Made by a program: the position numbers and the translations under genes. DNA of 40,013 nt from Sporosarcina globispora (lineage in GTDB: Bacteria > Bacillota > Bacilli > Bacillales > Cytobacillaceae): positions 5,361,638-5,401,650 of the forward strand of contig NZ_LGUF01000007.1 in the NCBI RefSeq assembly GCF_001274725.1. Reading direction: 5' to 3'. The notes beneath the pieces were generated by a model. It worked only from the letters and a program-made list of their open reading frames with translations, had not been told where the DNA came from and searched no databases. Positions 1-8,185 of the stretch are shown here, piece by piece; position 1 is the first letter of the stretch, and the number at the start of each line of letters is the position of its first letter.

Positions 1-87
1 TAAAACTGATTGAGCTGCGTCTATTTAAGTATGGCCACTTTCCTGAAGTTACAGAATTTAATTTTCATGGTAGTGGAATAAGAAGTA

Positions 88-399
88 TCAACTTGCATAT
101 TTCCGAAATGTACTTATCCACCTCATTATTCCAATTAACAGAATAAGAATTCCATTTCCTAATGCTATAAGTCCTAAAAAAGCTCCACCATAGGCAGCAC
201 CTTCTCCAGTACCACCTGAACTCCAATCATAAAAGTGAAGAAATAACGCACCACTTGAAAACCCTATCACTGGAGCAAGTATCATCATAATGATTCCTGA
301 TACCATAAGATTTAATTTTCTTTTTTTAAACAAGATAAAGAAAACAATGTTAATCGAAATTAAAATTAAGATAAACAATGTCAAAATTAAATTCTCCAT
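88..399 (-). CDS. Small membrane protein, unknown function
   Basis: This 103-residue protein is mostly hydrophobic. It has an N-terminal membrane segment (about residues 4-24), a basic KKRK turn, a second segment (about 30-52), a Gly/Ser-rich loop and a third segment (about 68-95). A purine-rich Shine-Dalgarno (AAGGGGGCGG) lies just upstream of the ATG. I do not recognise the family and no neighbour suggests a role. The bases to its right edge (1-87) hold nothing I can assign. Confidence 0.6.
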   Translation of the reverse strand: MENLILTLFILILISINIVFFILFKKRKLNLMVSGIIMMILAPVIGFSSGALFLHFYDWSSGGTGEGAAYGGAFLGLIALGNGILILLIGIMRWISTFRKYAS

Positions 400-448
400 A
401 AAATCCGCCCCCTTATATCAGTTAAATTTTACCACGCAAAAGAACTTA

Positions 449-482
449 TTGCACTAACCTGCCCGTTAGCTTAAGTGCAATT
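449..482. repeat. Hairpin with an intergenic CTGCCC motif
   Basis: ATTGCACT and AAGTGCAAT form an outer stem and CTAAC/GTTAG an inner one around CTGCCC. Related CTGCCC-containing strings occur near 6089 and 6707. The rest of 400-841 is AT-rich, holds no gene and must contain the promoter of the nuclease gene, which I cannot place with confidence. Confidence 0.4.
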
Positions 483-841
483 ATTCACAATCTTTCCTAT
501 ATAATTTAAACCTCAATACACAATTTCCTTTTTTAGGTGTTTTTTTCAACAATCGAACGCTTTCCTTATTTTAGAAACGCGCCTGATTATTGAAGATCTT
601 TATAAATAAAAGGGCTTTATACGACCCATTTTTCCTAGTACGCTAATTATTCTGGCAATTATTGTAGGTTATTGGTTGTATTTTCCTTGGAATATATTGT
701 AGAACTTTTCATTTTGTAGTATCCTGTCATCGATTTGGATGCCATCAAAGTAGTGAAGCTAGTTTATTGTTACTGGGAAAATCCTTCTATCTGTGTTTAA
801 GACAACATTTATTCCAAATCAAAAAATAAGGGAGGGATAGG

Positions 842-2527
842 ATGTCCAGGTTTTACAGACATATCGTTTTATCTGTACTTCTTTTGTTTTTGGTCATCGG
901 AATGATTTCACCGGCACAAGCGCAGTCTGATTCAAATGGCGGAGGTTATTGGCTCCCAAACAACAAGGAGAAGATTGAAAAGGCAACGAAACTAATGAAG
1001 CAAGGCAAGTCAGTTGAAGAGCTTGGGATCAAGCAAGATCAGATCCAGAAAAAAGAAGGCATCCAGACATTAGATGCATTGATGCAAGAAGACCAGCAAA
1101 GTGACACAACATACAGAGCGAACATGGCGCCTCCGATCAAGACGGCAGCCGGATGGACACCCCCTGACTTCGAATATGATCATATCCTAACTACACAAGA
1201 ATGCCAGAGAATTCCAGACAGCAGTTCAGGAACAGGGTATATCAAGAACCGGTATTCCTTCTGTTGGTCCCACGTCGCAACATATCAAGTCCCAACAAAA
1301 TGCATTGGTGGGATCTGTTTTTACGAAGGCGTTCAATTTCAATTCACTGAAATAGGTTATGGCTCCAACCAAAGCCGGAAAATGAGGGTCTATTATACAC
1401 TTGATGATATCCTCGTGACCCATCCATCCTTGAATGGAGCCAAGTTGAAAATCGATATGGTATGTGAAGCCAAGGTGAACGCGGGTGACTGTAAAGAGGA
1501 TCCCGACTATCCACCGACGGAACGAACGATCGCCCAATGGAAAAACACGAACTTCAGTACAGAAATTTTTACATCAGAAGCGCCCCTACCAAATGATGTA
1601 AACCCTGACCAGATAGGGTACATGGAATTTTGGCCAAAACTTACCCTTACACATGCGCCAAGGAAATTCAAAGAAAGCATTGATGGCATTAAACAGACCG
1701 TTCGTTACGATTCTGCAAAATATATGTTCGCTTTCCCTAATCAATATTTCTGGCAAGGGGCAGTATTCAGCAAAGCCACGCCAATATTTAATGTTCCGAT
1801 CACGAAACCGGAATTTTCGATGTTAGCCGAGGCCGGCCAGCATTGGAAGTTCGCGATGGATCACCCGGAACAGACGGAGCCTCAAATGGTCGGAAAGAAG
1901 ATACCTGGCGCTGTCGGGGACAGCACGTTGACACGGTTGTATACGAAACGTCATCCGGATGAATACAACAGCAACAGGTCAAAGACAAGAAGTACTTGTG
2001 ACCGGGAATTCAGAGACGAGGATCGGACTGGCAAGGATTGTGACGAGTATCCGTTCGCTTCCACCTGGCAAGGCTCCTCGACGAATGGAATGGATAATTT
2101 TTCTGTGAGTCTTATTTCATCGGACTCTAATCAAGCTGCAGGGTCATGGCTAGGTACCTGGTATGCGTATGACCGTATATTAGACGGAGACCGATTCCAC
2201 GTCCAGGTCGAAGCCCCTGAGAAAATTGCGACAATCCGTTCTGAAGGTCAGCCACAAGACGGTCAGGACCACCGTTCCAGCGATAACTTCTCTATTCAGA
2301 ACATACCGTCATATGCGACCAAGTTACAGTGGAAAATCGTCGATGGACCAACTGGTGCCAAGTTCGATGTCATGAAAGACATCAGTTTCGGCATCGATGA
2401 AACCATTTTCTATGACCTCCAGGACGGATCGGAAACAGAAATCAAAACCAGCGAGGATTTTTATATCGCCAATCCGGAAAATACGAATGGAGAGAGCTTC
2501 ACTGTAGAAGTTTATGCAATCCCATAA
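842..2527 (+). CDS. Secreted NucA/NucB-type deoxyribonuclease domain protein
   Basis: The 561-residue protein starts with a Sec signal peptide (about residues 1-28, hydrophobic core then AQAQ). The region around residues 380-455 resembles the Bacillus NucA/NucB DNase: an acidic/basic stretch with cysteines, then DEYPFAS, which matches the DEWPMA-type catalytic motif, then NQAAGSWLG, which matches NRGAGSWVG of NucB. B. subtilis NucB is about 140 residues, so this protein carries about 300 extra N-terminal residues with many cysteines and about 100 extra C-terminal residues of no known family. By family it should be an extracellular endonuclease. GGGAGGGATAG precedes the ATG. It appears to be monocistronic, followed by a strong terminator. 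Confidence 0.75.
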   Translation: MSRFYRHIVLSVLLLFLVIGMISPAQAQSDSNGGGYWLPNNKEKIEKATKLMKQGKSVEELGIKQDQIQKKEGIQTLDALMQEDQQSDTTYRANMAPPIKTAAGWTPPDFEYDHILTTQECQRIPDSSSGTGYIKNRYSFCWSHVATYQVPTKCIGGICFYEGVQFQFTEIGYGSNQSRKMRVYYTLDDILVTHPSLNGAKLKIDMVCEAKVNAGDCKEDPDYPPTERTIAQWKNTNFSTEIFTSEAPLPNDVNPDQIGYMEFWPKLTLTHAPRKFKESIDGIKQTVRYDSAKYMFAFPNQYFWQGAVFSKATPIFNVPITKPEFSMLAEAGQHWKFAMDHPEQTEPQMVGKKIPGAVGDSTLTRLYTKRHPDEYNSNRSKTRSTCDREFRDEDRTGKDCDEYPFASTWQGSSTNGMDNFSVSLISSDSNQAAGSWLGTWYAYDRILDGDRFHVQVEAPEKIATIRSEGQPQDGQDHRSSDNFSIQNIPSYATKLQWKIVDGPTGAKFDVMKDISFGIDETIFYDLQDGSETEIKTSEDFYIANPENTNGESFTVEVYAIP

Positions 2528-2536
2528 TAATAACTT

Positions 2537-2585
2537 AGAGTCTGTTCTTTAAGTATGTGACACTTAAAGGACAGACTCTTTCTTA
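2537..2585 (+). terminator. Terminator of the nuclease gene
   Basis: An 18-bp stem (AGAGTCTGT-CTTTAAGT, one mismatch) with a 7-base loop ends in a T-rich tail. It starts 9 bases after the stop codon of the nuclease gene. Confidence 0.85.
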
Positions 2586-2887
2586 CCATTAGTGGATCGG
2601 ATCCAATCCTACGGTTTTAACATTACGTTATCCCTTTAATTCAAGAAATACTATTTCTTTCTTATAGTCCTCTATTTATTTATAAAAAACGCTAGTAAAG
2701 ATAAACAATTTATAAACAAAACAATATTTAATCACTATTTTTACACAACAAGAAAAAGGGATTGCCGCAGCACCCCCTATTCTACCCTTAGCTTAATGAG
2801 CCTTTTTACTATAAAATAATGCAAGGTAATTTTCAAAAAAATATAAAAATGGTCATATATCCCAACATTAAACCTGTCATGAAAAAT

Positions 2888-2899
2888 GGTTCTGGTGCA
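2888..2899 (+). mobile_element. Solo IS6-type terminal sequence
   Basis: GGTTCTGGTGCA matches the start of the ends seen at 11905 and 12083 in this window and the GGTTCT(G)TGCA-type inverted repeats of IS6/IS240-family elements. No transposase or partner end is nearby, so it is a relic or a chance match. Confidence 0.35.
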
Positions 2900-2973
2900 C
2901 AGATTACGCTCATTTAAAGGGGGCATGCAGATTTCTAACGAAATTTAACATGAGGATTTATACCACAACGGGT

Positions 2974-3015
2974 AAATCCCAATCTCTCAGTGTCGTAAAT
3001 GAGAAATTGGGATTT
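2974..3015. terminator. Bidirectional hairpin, probable terminator
   Basis: AAATCCCAAT-TCTC pairs with GAGA-ATTGGGATTT and is followed by TGTTT. No intact gene ends here, so it may be left from a lost gene. Confidence 0.45.
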
Positions 3016-3301
3016 GTTTATTCAACTATGCTGCCCCTATAGTTCAACAAGAAAAAACCTGCCTGGTTCGGCAGCTGGAATCTTCAACTCTTGCACCAGT
3101 TAGCTGAATAAAAAATTATAATTTTGACCCACATCACGGACAAAAATTAGTTCAAAACTTGAAGAACCACCATCATGTATTATCAATACAATTACTTTAT
3201 CAGGTCATTCAAAAGGCCTTTCATGTCTATAAGGAGAAGTGAAATATGAAAAAGCATTATTGTGAGGGTATGGATCATCAAAAATATTTTTAAAAATATA
3301 G

Positions 3302-3331
3302 TTGACACCTTCCACTACTCAGTGATACGAT
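3302..3331 (+). promoter_or_regulatory. Candidate promoter of the PadR operon
   Basis: TTGACA (3302-3307) is followed after 18 bases by TACGAT (3326-3331). The -10 region overlaps the first operator-like box (TCAGTG-N8-TACATG, 3319-3338), as expected for an autoregulated PadR operon. Confidence 0.55.
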
Positions 3332-3376
3332 ATACATGTAATAAGTAATACTAACTAGCTTGATTTTCCAAAAGCT

Positions 3377-3415
3377 ATTCAGTATAATTCCCCTCAGTAC
3401 TAAGTTATACTGAAT
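3377..3415. promoter_or_regulatory. Putative PadR operator with 10-bp inverted repeat
   Basis: ATTCAGTATA (3377-3386) and TATACTGAAT (3406-3415) are perfect inverted copies. Nested inside is TCAGTA-N8-TACTGA (3394-3413). The same 6-8-6 box recurs at 3319-3338 and, with two mismatches over 20 bases, at 4254-4273 in front of the ABC genes. LmrR-type PadR proteins bind inverted repeats with a similar 8-base spacing; that this regulator binds here is inference. Confidence 0.5.
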
Positions 3416-3447
3416 ATAAGTCAGACAGAATAAAGGAGGCTCTGAAC

Positions 3448-3768
3448 ATGGAAAATTTAACTGAAATGCTGAAGGGTTCGCTTGAAGGCTGCGTGCTTGA
3501 AATCATCAGCCGCCATGAAACCTATGGTTACGAGATAACCCGCAGCCTGAACCAGCTTGGGTTTACCGAAGTCGTGGAAGGAACTGTCTACACCATCCTC
3601 GTGCGTTTAGAAAAGAAAAAACTGGTGAACGTAGAAAAGAAACCGTCAGATATGGGGCCGCCCCGCAAGTTTTACTCACTTAATGAAGCTGGCCGCCAGG
3701 AACTTGAATTGTTTTGGGAAAAATGGGATTTTGTATCATCAAAAATCAACGTCTTGAAGTCAATCTAG
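3448..3768 (+). CDS. PadR-family transcriptional regulator
   Basis: The 106-residue protein is a PadR winged helix: an N-terminal helix-turn-helix region (about residues 8-55, with ETYGYEITRSL and EGTVYTILVRLEKKKLV, the classic PadR 'GTLYPLLRRLE' element), a wing with GPPRKFYSL, and a short C-terminal dimerisation helix. This is the usual size of subfamily 2 (LmrR-like). PadR proteins of this class repress linked multidrug exporters and are released by the drug. The next genes are DUF1048 and an ABC exporter, which fits. AAAGGAGG precedes the ATG. Repeated boxes in both promoters point to autoregulation. Confidence 0.88.
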   Translation: MENLTEMLKGSLEGCVLEIISRHETYGYEITRSLNQLGFTEVVEGTVYTILVRLEKKKLVNVEKKPSDMGPPRKFYSLNEAGRQELELFWEKWDFVSSKINVLKSI

Positions 3769-3839
3769 CTTCATAAGATATTCCGTACGATATTTTTGGA
3801 GTGTCTTGTTAAGCTTAATAAAAAAGGAGGAAAAAGAGC

Positions 3840-4181
3840 ATGTTAGAAATGTTCAAAAAAATGATTGGTGATAAAAAAGAGTATAAGATGATGATGGCAC
3901 GGGTTGAAGCCCTGCCAGAGGACTACCAGTTTGTATTTAAGAAAATTCAAAACTACATGTGGAATTTCTCAGCGGGCAACGGGATGGATATGCTGCACAT
4001 GCAGTATGAATTAATCGATTTGTTCGAAGCCGGGGCAGCGGAAGGCAGACAAGTGCTTGAAATCACTGGAGATGATGTGGCGTCCTTTGCCGACGAACTA
4101 GTGGCAAACGCTAAAACCTATGTTGCCAAGTATCGTGAAGATTTGAATCAGAGTATCATGAAGCGATTTGGAAAAAAATAA
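3840..4181 (+). CDS. DUF1048 family protein
   Basis: This 113-residue soluble, mainly helical protein has the features of DUF1048 proteins, which sit next to PadR regulators and drug-export ABC genes in Bacillaceae. There is no signal peptide or membrane segment. It follows the regulator by about 70 bases, with AAAAAGGAGG upstream of the ATG. No biochemical role is established that I know of; a link to exporter regulation is inferred only from its position. Confidence 0.75.
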   Translation: MLEMFKKMIGDKKEYKMMMARVEALPEDYQFVFKKIQNYMWNFSAGNGMDMLHMQYELIDLFEAGAAEGRQVLEITGDDVASFADELVANAKTYVAKYREDLNQSIMKRFGKK

Positions 4182-4194
4182 TTCAATTATATCT

Positions 4195-4250
4195 ACTGAA
4201 TAGCTGATTACAGATGTGAAATGCCACCTTGACTATTCAGTTTTATTTTT
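4195..4250 (+). terminator. Possible weak terminator or attenuator
   Basis: ACTGAATAG (4195-4203) pairs with CTATTCAGT (4233-4241), followed by TTTATTTTT. The long loop makes it weak. The same sequence resembles the operator half-sites at 3373-3384, so it may be regulatory instead. Confidence 0.35.
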
Positions 4251-4253
4251 AAC

Positions 4254-4273
4254 TCAGTAATAAGTTATACAGA
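4254..4273. promoter_or_regulatory. Second PadR-type operator box, before the ABC genes
   Basis: TCAGTA-N8-TACAGA differs at two of 20 positions from the box at 3394-3413. Its place about 75 bases before the ATPase start suggests a separately regulated promoter for the exporter genes. Confidence 0.5.
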
Positions 4274-4347
4274 TTACCAGTATGACCTAGTAGTGAAGTG
4301 TAGGCAATCCAGCTCCGCATGGAGCATTTTATAAGGAGGAAAAAAGT

Positions 4348-5109
4348 ATGAGCAATGCAGCGATTTCTGTAAAAGGGGTAAAAAAATCCTTTAAAGACAA
4401 GGAAGTCTTAAAGGGGGTGGATTTTGAGGTGCGGCGTGGCGAAATTTTCGCTCTGCTGGGCTCAAATGGAGCCGGCAAGACAACGACGGTCAACATCCTT
4501 TCGACGCTGATGAAGGCCGATGGCGGCGAAGTTGGTATTTGCGGCTTTGACGTCCAGCGTCAGCCGGATCATGTTCGCCAGAGCATCAGCCTGACAGGGC
4601 AGTTCGCAGCTTTAGACGGCATGCTCACCGGGCGTGAAAACCTGATGATGATCGCCAAGTTGCGGGGAGTTTCCAATCCCGCTCAAGTCGCCGACCATCT
4701 GCTTGCAAGATTCAGCCTGACCGATGCGGCTAACCGCCGTGCGGACAAATATTCCGGCGGGATGAAGCGCCGGCTTGACATCGCCATGAGCCTGATCGGG
4801 ACGCCAGCAGTCATTTTTCTCGACGAACCGACGACAGGGCTTGACCCCGAAGCGCGGATTGAAGTCTGGGATACCGTCAAAGAGCTTGCCGTCGGCGGCA
4901 CGACCATCTTGCTGACGACCCAGTACCTGGAGGAAGCCGAACAGCTGGCAGACCGTATCGCCATTCTTCATGGCGGAAAAATCATCACAACCGGTACCCT
5001 TACCGAACTCAAGGAGATGTTCCCGCCAGCAAAAGTGGAGTACATCGAGAAACAGCCGACGTTGGAGGAAATTTTCCTCGCGATCATCGGCAAAAAGGAG
5101 GAGATGTAA
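4348..5109 (+). CDS. ABC exporter ATPase, DrrA-type
   Basis: The 253-residue ATPase shows Walker A (GSNGAGKTTT, about residues 38-47), a signature (YSGGMKRR, about 134-141), Walker B with the D-loop (VIFLDEPTTGLDPE, about 152-165) and a switch region (LLTTQYLEEAEQLADR). The C-terminal PTLEEIFLAIIG tail is typical of daunorubicin-resistance (DrrA) type subunits, though it is shorter than most. It should power the ABC-2 permease encoded next; the stop codon abuts the permease start. The gene is clearly richer in GC than most of the window, consistent with horizontal acquisition of the operon. Confidence 0.9.
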   Translation: MSNAAISVKGVKKSFKDKEVLKGVDFEVRRGEIFALLGSNGAGKTTTVNILSTLMKADGGEVGICGFDVQRQPDHVRQSISLTGQFAALDGMLTGRENLMMIAKLRGVSNPAQVADHLLARFSLTDAANRRADKYSGGMKRRLDIAMSLIGTPAVIFLDEPTTGLDPEARIEVWDTVKELAVGGTTILLTTQYLEEAEQLADRIAILHGGKIITTGTLTELKEMFPPAKVEYIEKQPTLEEIFLAIIGKKEEM

Positions 5110-5859
5110 ATGAAAAGCAAAACGGGGGTATTGCTAGGGCGTTTAATGCGCAACATCATGCGCAGCCCAGATACGATTATCACGGTGGCGATTACGCCGA
5201 TTATGATGATGCTGCTGTTTGTCTACGTATTTGGCGGCGCCATAGAGACAGGAACGGCCAACTACGTCAATTATTTATTGCCGGGAATCTTGCTGATGGC
5301 TATCGCATCCGGCGTCGCTTACACTTCCGTGCGGCTATTTACGGATGTAAAGAGCGGGCTGATGGCGCGTTTCATTACCATGCCCATCAAGCGCTCGTCG
5401 GTATTGTGGGCTCACGTGCTGACCTCGCTTGTTGCCAATGCGCTTACTGTCGTGGTGGTTATCCTCGTCGCGCTCTTGATGGGCTTCCGTTCCAGCGCTA
5501 ATATTCTGGATTGGCTCACGGTAGCTGGAATACTCGGGCTGTTTACGCTGGCGCTGACATGGCTGGCGGTCATTCCCGGATTGACAGCGGGGTCTATGGA
5601 AGGTGCGACAGCCTACTCGTACCCGCTGATTTTCCTGCCATTTATCAGTTCGGCCTTTGTCCCCACCGAAACCATGCCTAAAATTGTCCGTGCGTTCGCC
5701 GAGAACCAGCCCGTGACTTCAATCGTGAATGCGATTCGTGCCCTCTTGTATGATGGGTCTGTTGGCAACGGTATCTGGATCGCGCTTGCCTGGTGCGTCG
5801 GCATCATGGTCATCGCTTACTTCTTCGCCAATAAAGCATTTAAACGCCAGTTAGGGTAA
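5110..5859 (+). CDS. ABC-2 type exporter permease, DrrB-type
   Basis: The 249-residue protein has six predicted membrane segments (the first about residues 25-45) and the ABC-2 motif region late in the chain (residues about 160-190, with FLPFISSAFVPTETMP, followed by AENQPVTSIVNAIRALL). It pairs with the upstream ATPase, whose AAGGAGGAGATGTAA tail supplies its ribosome binding site, so the two are translationally coupled. The family exports hydrophobic drugs or toxins; the substrate here is unknown. Confidence 0.88.
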   Translation: MKSKTGVLLGRLMRNIMRSPDTIITVAITPIMMMLLFVYVFGGAIETGTANYVNYLLPGILLMAIASGVAYTSVRLFTDVKSGLMARFITMPIKRSSVLWAHVLTSLVANALTVVVVILVALLMGFRSSANILDWLTVAGILGLFTLALTWLAVIPGLTAGSMEGATAYSYPLIFLPFISSAFVPTETMPKIVRAFAENQPVTSIVNAIRALLYDGSVGNGIWIALAWCVGIMVIAYFFANKAFKRQLG

Positions 5860-6111
5860 GTACACCATTATGGGCTTAGCCATATCTATAGTCATCCGCT
5901 GCGATGTATGAATTTGCTATCACATGGAAGGCTACTTAAATGCCGGGGCAGCCATCGACGAATATGGTAATCAATGTTCATTAACTTAAGAAACTATGGA
6001 TTATATTTCAGTTGGAATGTGATTCATAGTTTTTTTTCGATTGAAGGTAAGAATTCTTAAGGCAGCACGAAAATCTTTAACTAAACTGCACCTGCCCATT
6101 TTGTTTTAAAA

Positions 6112-6142
6112 AGAAAAAAGCTGTCCGATCAGCAGCTGATGT
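6112..6142 (-). terminator. Terminator of the DinB-family gene
   Basis: Read on the minus strand, GCTG-ATCGGA-CAGC is followed by TTTTTTCTTTTT, just downstream of the DinB-family gene. The region 5860-6111 holds no gene; it has a CTGCCC string near 6089. Confidence 0.6.
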
Positions 6143-6158
6143 TGAACATTTCCGCCAA

Positions 6159-6629
6159 TCAACGATGTGATGGCCAAGAACCTTGCATCTTCCTAATTTG
6201 AATAATTTGACCCGTATGGTATGCATCGTGAAGCATTATGTCTAATAGCTTTTCTTCAAGAGAATTTTGTTCAAGTACTTCAGTGGCTGTTTTACTTAAA
6301 GCTTCTCTTAAACTGCGCTGAACCATTTCTGCACGTTCAACCACTGCAATCCATTCCTTATCTTCATTTGATTGTTCAGTTAGGCAGAAGGTTTCATCAC
6401 CATCGAGATTTTGTGACCATTCACGGCCTTCTAAATTTGCTGCAAGTCTCTCCTTATAGTAAATGAGATGATTGACATTTTCCCAAATTGTTTTGGCTGT
6501 GTCTCCTGCCGGTCTCCACCTAGCCTGTTCTGCGGTGAGTCCTTCTATTGCAGGTTTGAATGGCGCATACCAACTCTCCTTGTCGAACGTAGTATCGAGC
6601 ATTCTTAAGAGCAAGTCAGTTCGATTCAT
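6159..6629 (-). CDS. DinB-family (YfiT-like) metal-binding protein
   Basis: The 156-residue protein is a four-helix DinB fold. The three metal ligands are recognisable as the His in NVNHLIYYKE (about residue 53) and the two His in HDAYHTGQI (about 134 and 138). Family members include thiol S-transferases of the bacillithiol/mycothiol type and many proteins of unknown activity, so only the class can be named. AAAGGAGAAG precedes the start. It stands alone between two regulator/ABC clusters transcribed in the opposite direction. Confidence 0.8.
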   Translation of the reverse strand: MNRTDLLLRMLDTTFDKESWYAPFKPAIEGLTAEQARWRPAGDTAKTIWENVNHLIYYKERLAANLEGREWSQNLDGDETFCLTEQSNEDKEWIAVVERAEMVQRSLREALSKTATEVLEQNSLEEKLLDIMLHDAYHTGQIIQIRKMQGSWPSHR

Positions 6630-6727
6630 TTACATCTTCTCCTTTATAATTAAGTTTCAGATAAAAAGTATTTCAACAAAAAGTGCGTAACTCCTTCTTA
6701 AACAAACCTGCCCCATTCGTATTATAA

Positions 6728-6761
6728 GGTCAGCCAGAAATTTCTGGGTGACCATTTTTTA
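6728..6761. terminator. Strong hairpin with T-tail
   Basis: GGTCA-CCAGAAATTTCTGG-TGACC is a near-perfect palindrome followed by ATTTTTTAT on the plus strand. No plus-strand gene ends close by; it may insulate the next operon. Confidence 0.55.
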
Positions 6762-6908
6762 TATGGTTTATGGAATCCTATTGTTAAAGTACAAACTGGA
6801 TGAAAGTTAGCCTATCTATACAAATAAAAACATATCTTGTAATATATTCCAAATTATTATATACTACATTACAACAGTAATGCACCATGTCGGAAGGAGG
6901 CGGAGACA

Positions 6909-7286
6909 ATTCTGAATACGGATAGTACTAAGCCTATTTATGTGCAAATAGCAGATTGGATTGAATCAGAAATTTTAAATGGACATTTTGAGAATGATGG
7001 GAAGGTGTACTCACAATACCAATTAGCTGAAATGTATACGATCAATCCTGCAACTGCAGCAAAGGGCCTCAATCTTCTAGTGGACGAAAATATCCTGTAT
7101 AAAAAGCGAGGACTTGGAATGTTTGTCTCTGGTGATGCAAAAGAAATCATCATCAATAAACGAAAAAACCAAACATTGAAGCGATTAGTCAGGGAGTTGG
7201 TTTTGGAAGCTAATCGGTTACAAATTAGTGAAATAGAATTAATCGAAATGATAAAAATGGCAAATAATCAGGAGGCTGAACAATGA
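6909..7286 (+). CDS. GntR-family regulator, YtrA-like, probable ATT start
   Basis: The protein has a GntR winged helix (YSQYQLAEMYTINPATAAKGLNLL region) and a short C-terminal helix, as in the YtrA subfamily that controls linked ABC transporters. The first conventional start, a GTG at 6942, would remove the conserved LNTDSTKPIYVQIA lead-in that begins these proteins. The reading frame is open upstream, and AAGGAGG (6894-6900) lies 8 bases before an ATT at 6909, or 11 before a CTG at 6912. I therefore place the start at 6909. Its stop overlaps the next ATG (ATGA). Confidence 0.78.
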   Translation: MLNTDSTKPIYVQIADWIESEILNGHFENDGKVYSQYQLAEMYTINPATAAKGLNLLVDENILYKKRGLGMFVSGDAKEIIINKRKNQTLKRLVRELVLEANRLQISEIELIEMIKMANNQEAEQ

Positions 7287-8185
7287 GGGTGATTGAATGT
7301 ACGGATTTAACGAAAACGTATTTAAGGAAAATTGTTTTAGATAAGCTCTCTTTTTCAATTGAAGAAAATAAAATAACGGGATTAATTGGTCGAAATGGAG
7401 TTGGTAAAACGACCTTACTTAAAATTATTGCTGGGTTCATCAAAGAAACTTCAGGACAGGTCAAGGTTTTTTCTGAAAGACCATATAACAACTTGAACGT
7501 CTCCCTAAACTCTATCTTTGTGGACGACCAAATGAGTTTTCCGCCAGCCATACCACTTAGTGAAATATTAACAGTGGCGGGGAACTTCTATCCAAATTGG
7601 GATAGGGAATTAGCTAAGCGCTTGTTTGACTATTTTTCTTTTGATCCAAAATCTTATCACAATCGGCTTTCAAAAGGAAAAACAAGTACCTTTAATATGA
7701 TTATCGGCTTAGCATCCCGTTGTCCATTAACAATTTTTGATGAACCCACTACAGGAATGGATGCAGCGGTTAGAAAGGACTTCTATCGAGCATTGCTCAA
7801 GGATTATATTGCTTATCCCCGTACTATTATTTTATCTAGCCATCACTTGGATGAAATTGAGGATTTACTGGAAGATGTCTTACTCATTAAAGATGGGAAA
7901 AAACAATTCCAAATGTCAATCTCTGAGTTAAAGGAATGGGCTATTGGATTAAAAGGAACAACAGAAGAAGTACTTAATTTAACGGATGGAAAAGAAATAC
8001 TTTTTAAAGAATATTTCGGTGTGAATACGATATATGCGGTTGTAAAAAATGATTTTTCTGAGTTCTTACTTAATAAAGCGCGCCTTGTAGGAGTGGAAAT
8101 CTCATCGGTTCAACCTAGTGATTTATGTGTTTACTTAACCAGTGAAACGAAAGGAGGAATTGATGATGTCTTTAACAAGCATTAA
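7283..8185 (+). CDS. ABC transporter ATPase, YtrB-like
   Basis: The 300-residue ATPase has Walker A (GRNGVGKTT, about residues 37-45) and Walker B (LTIFDEPTTGMD, about 150-161), followed by SSHHLDEIEDL. The signature is degenerate, LSKGK instead of LSGGQ (about residue 129). The last 80 residues form the accessory domain seen in YtrB/YxlF-type ATPases. It overlaps the regulator by 4 bases and the permease by about 20. Homologous GntR/ABC sets respond to cell-wall antibiotics, but no substrate can be read from the sequence. Confidence 0.85.
   Translation: MRVIECTDLTKTYLRKIVLDKLSFSIEENKITGLIGRNGVGKTTLLKIIAGFIKETSGQVKVFSERPYNNLNVSLNSIFVDDQMSFPPAIPLSEILTVAGNFYPNWDRELAKRLFDYFSFDPKSYHNRLSKGKTSTFNMIIGLASRCPLTIFDEPTTGMDAAVRKDFYRALLKDYIAYPRTIILSSHHLDEIEDLLEDVLLIKDGKKQFQMSISELKEWAIGLKGTTEEVLNLTDGKEILFKEYFGVNTIYAVVKNDFSEFLLNKARLVGVEISSVQPSDLCVYLTSETKGGIDDVFNKH

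Larger units (their letters stand above)
2586..3300. other. Gene-poor region with mobile-element debris
   Basis: AT-rich stretch with no convincing gene. It contains an isolated IS6-type end at 2888, a terminator-like hairpin at 2974-3015, and an open stretch around 3127-3241 (plus strand, His-rich, FDPHHGQKL near its start, ending VYKEK) that could be the tail of a lost gene. I cannot name that fragment. Confidence 0.4.

Noticed and set aside
1226..1988. Minus-strand frames inside the nuclease gene
   Set aside because: No ribosome binding sites; the plus-strand gene has signal peptide and nuclease motifs.
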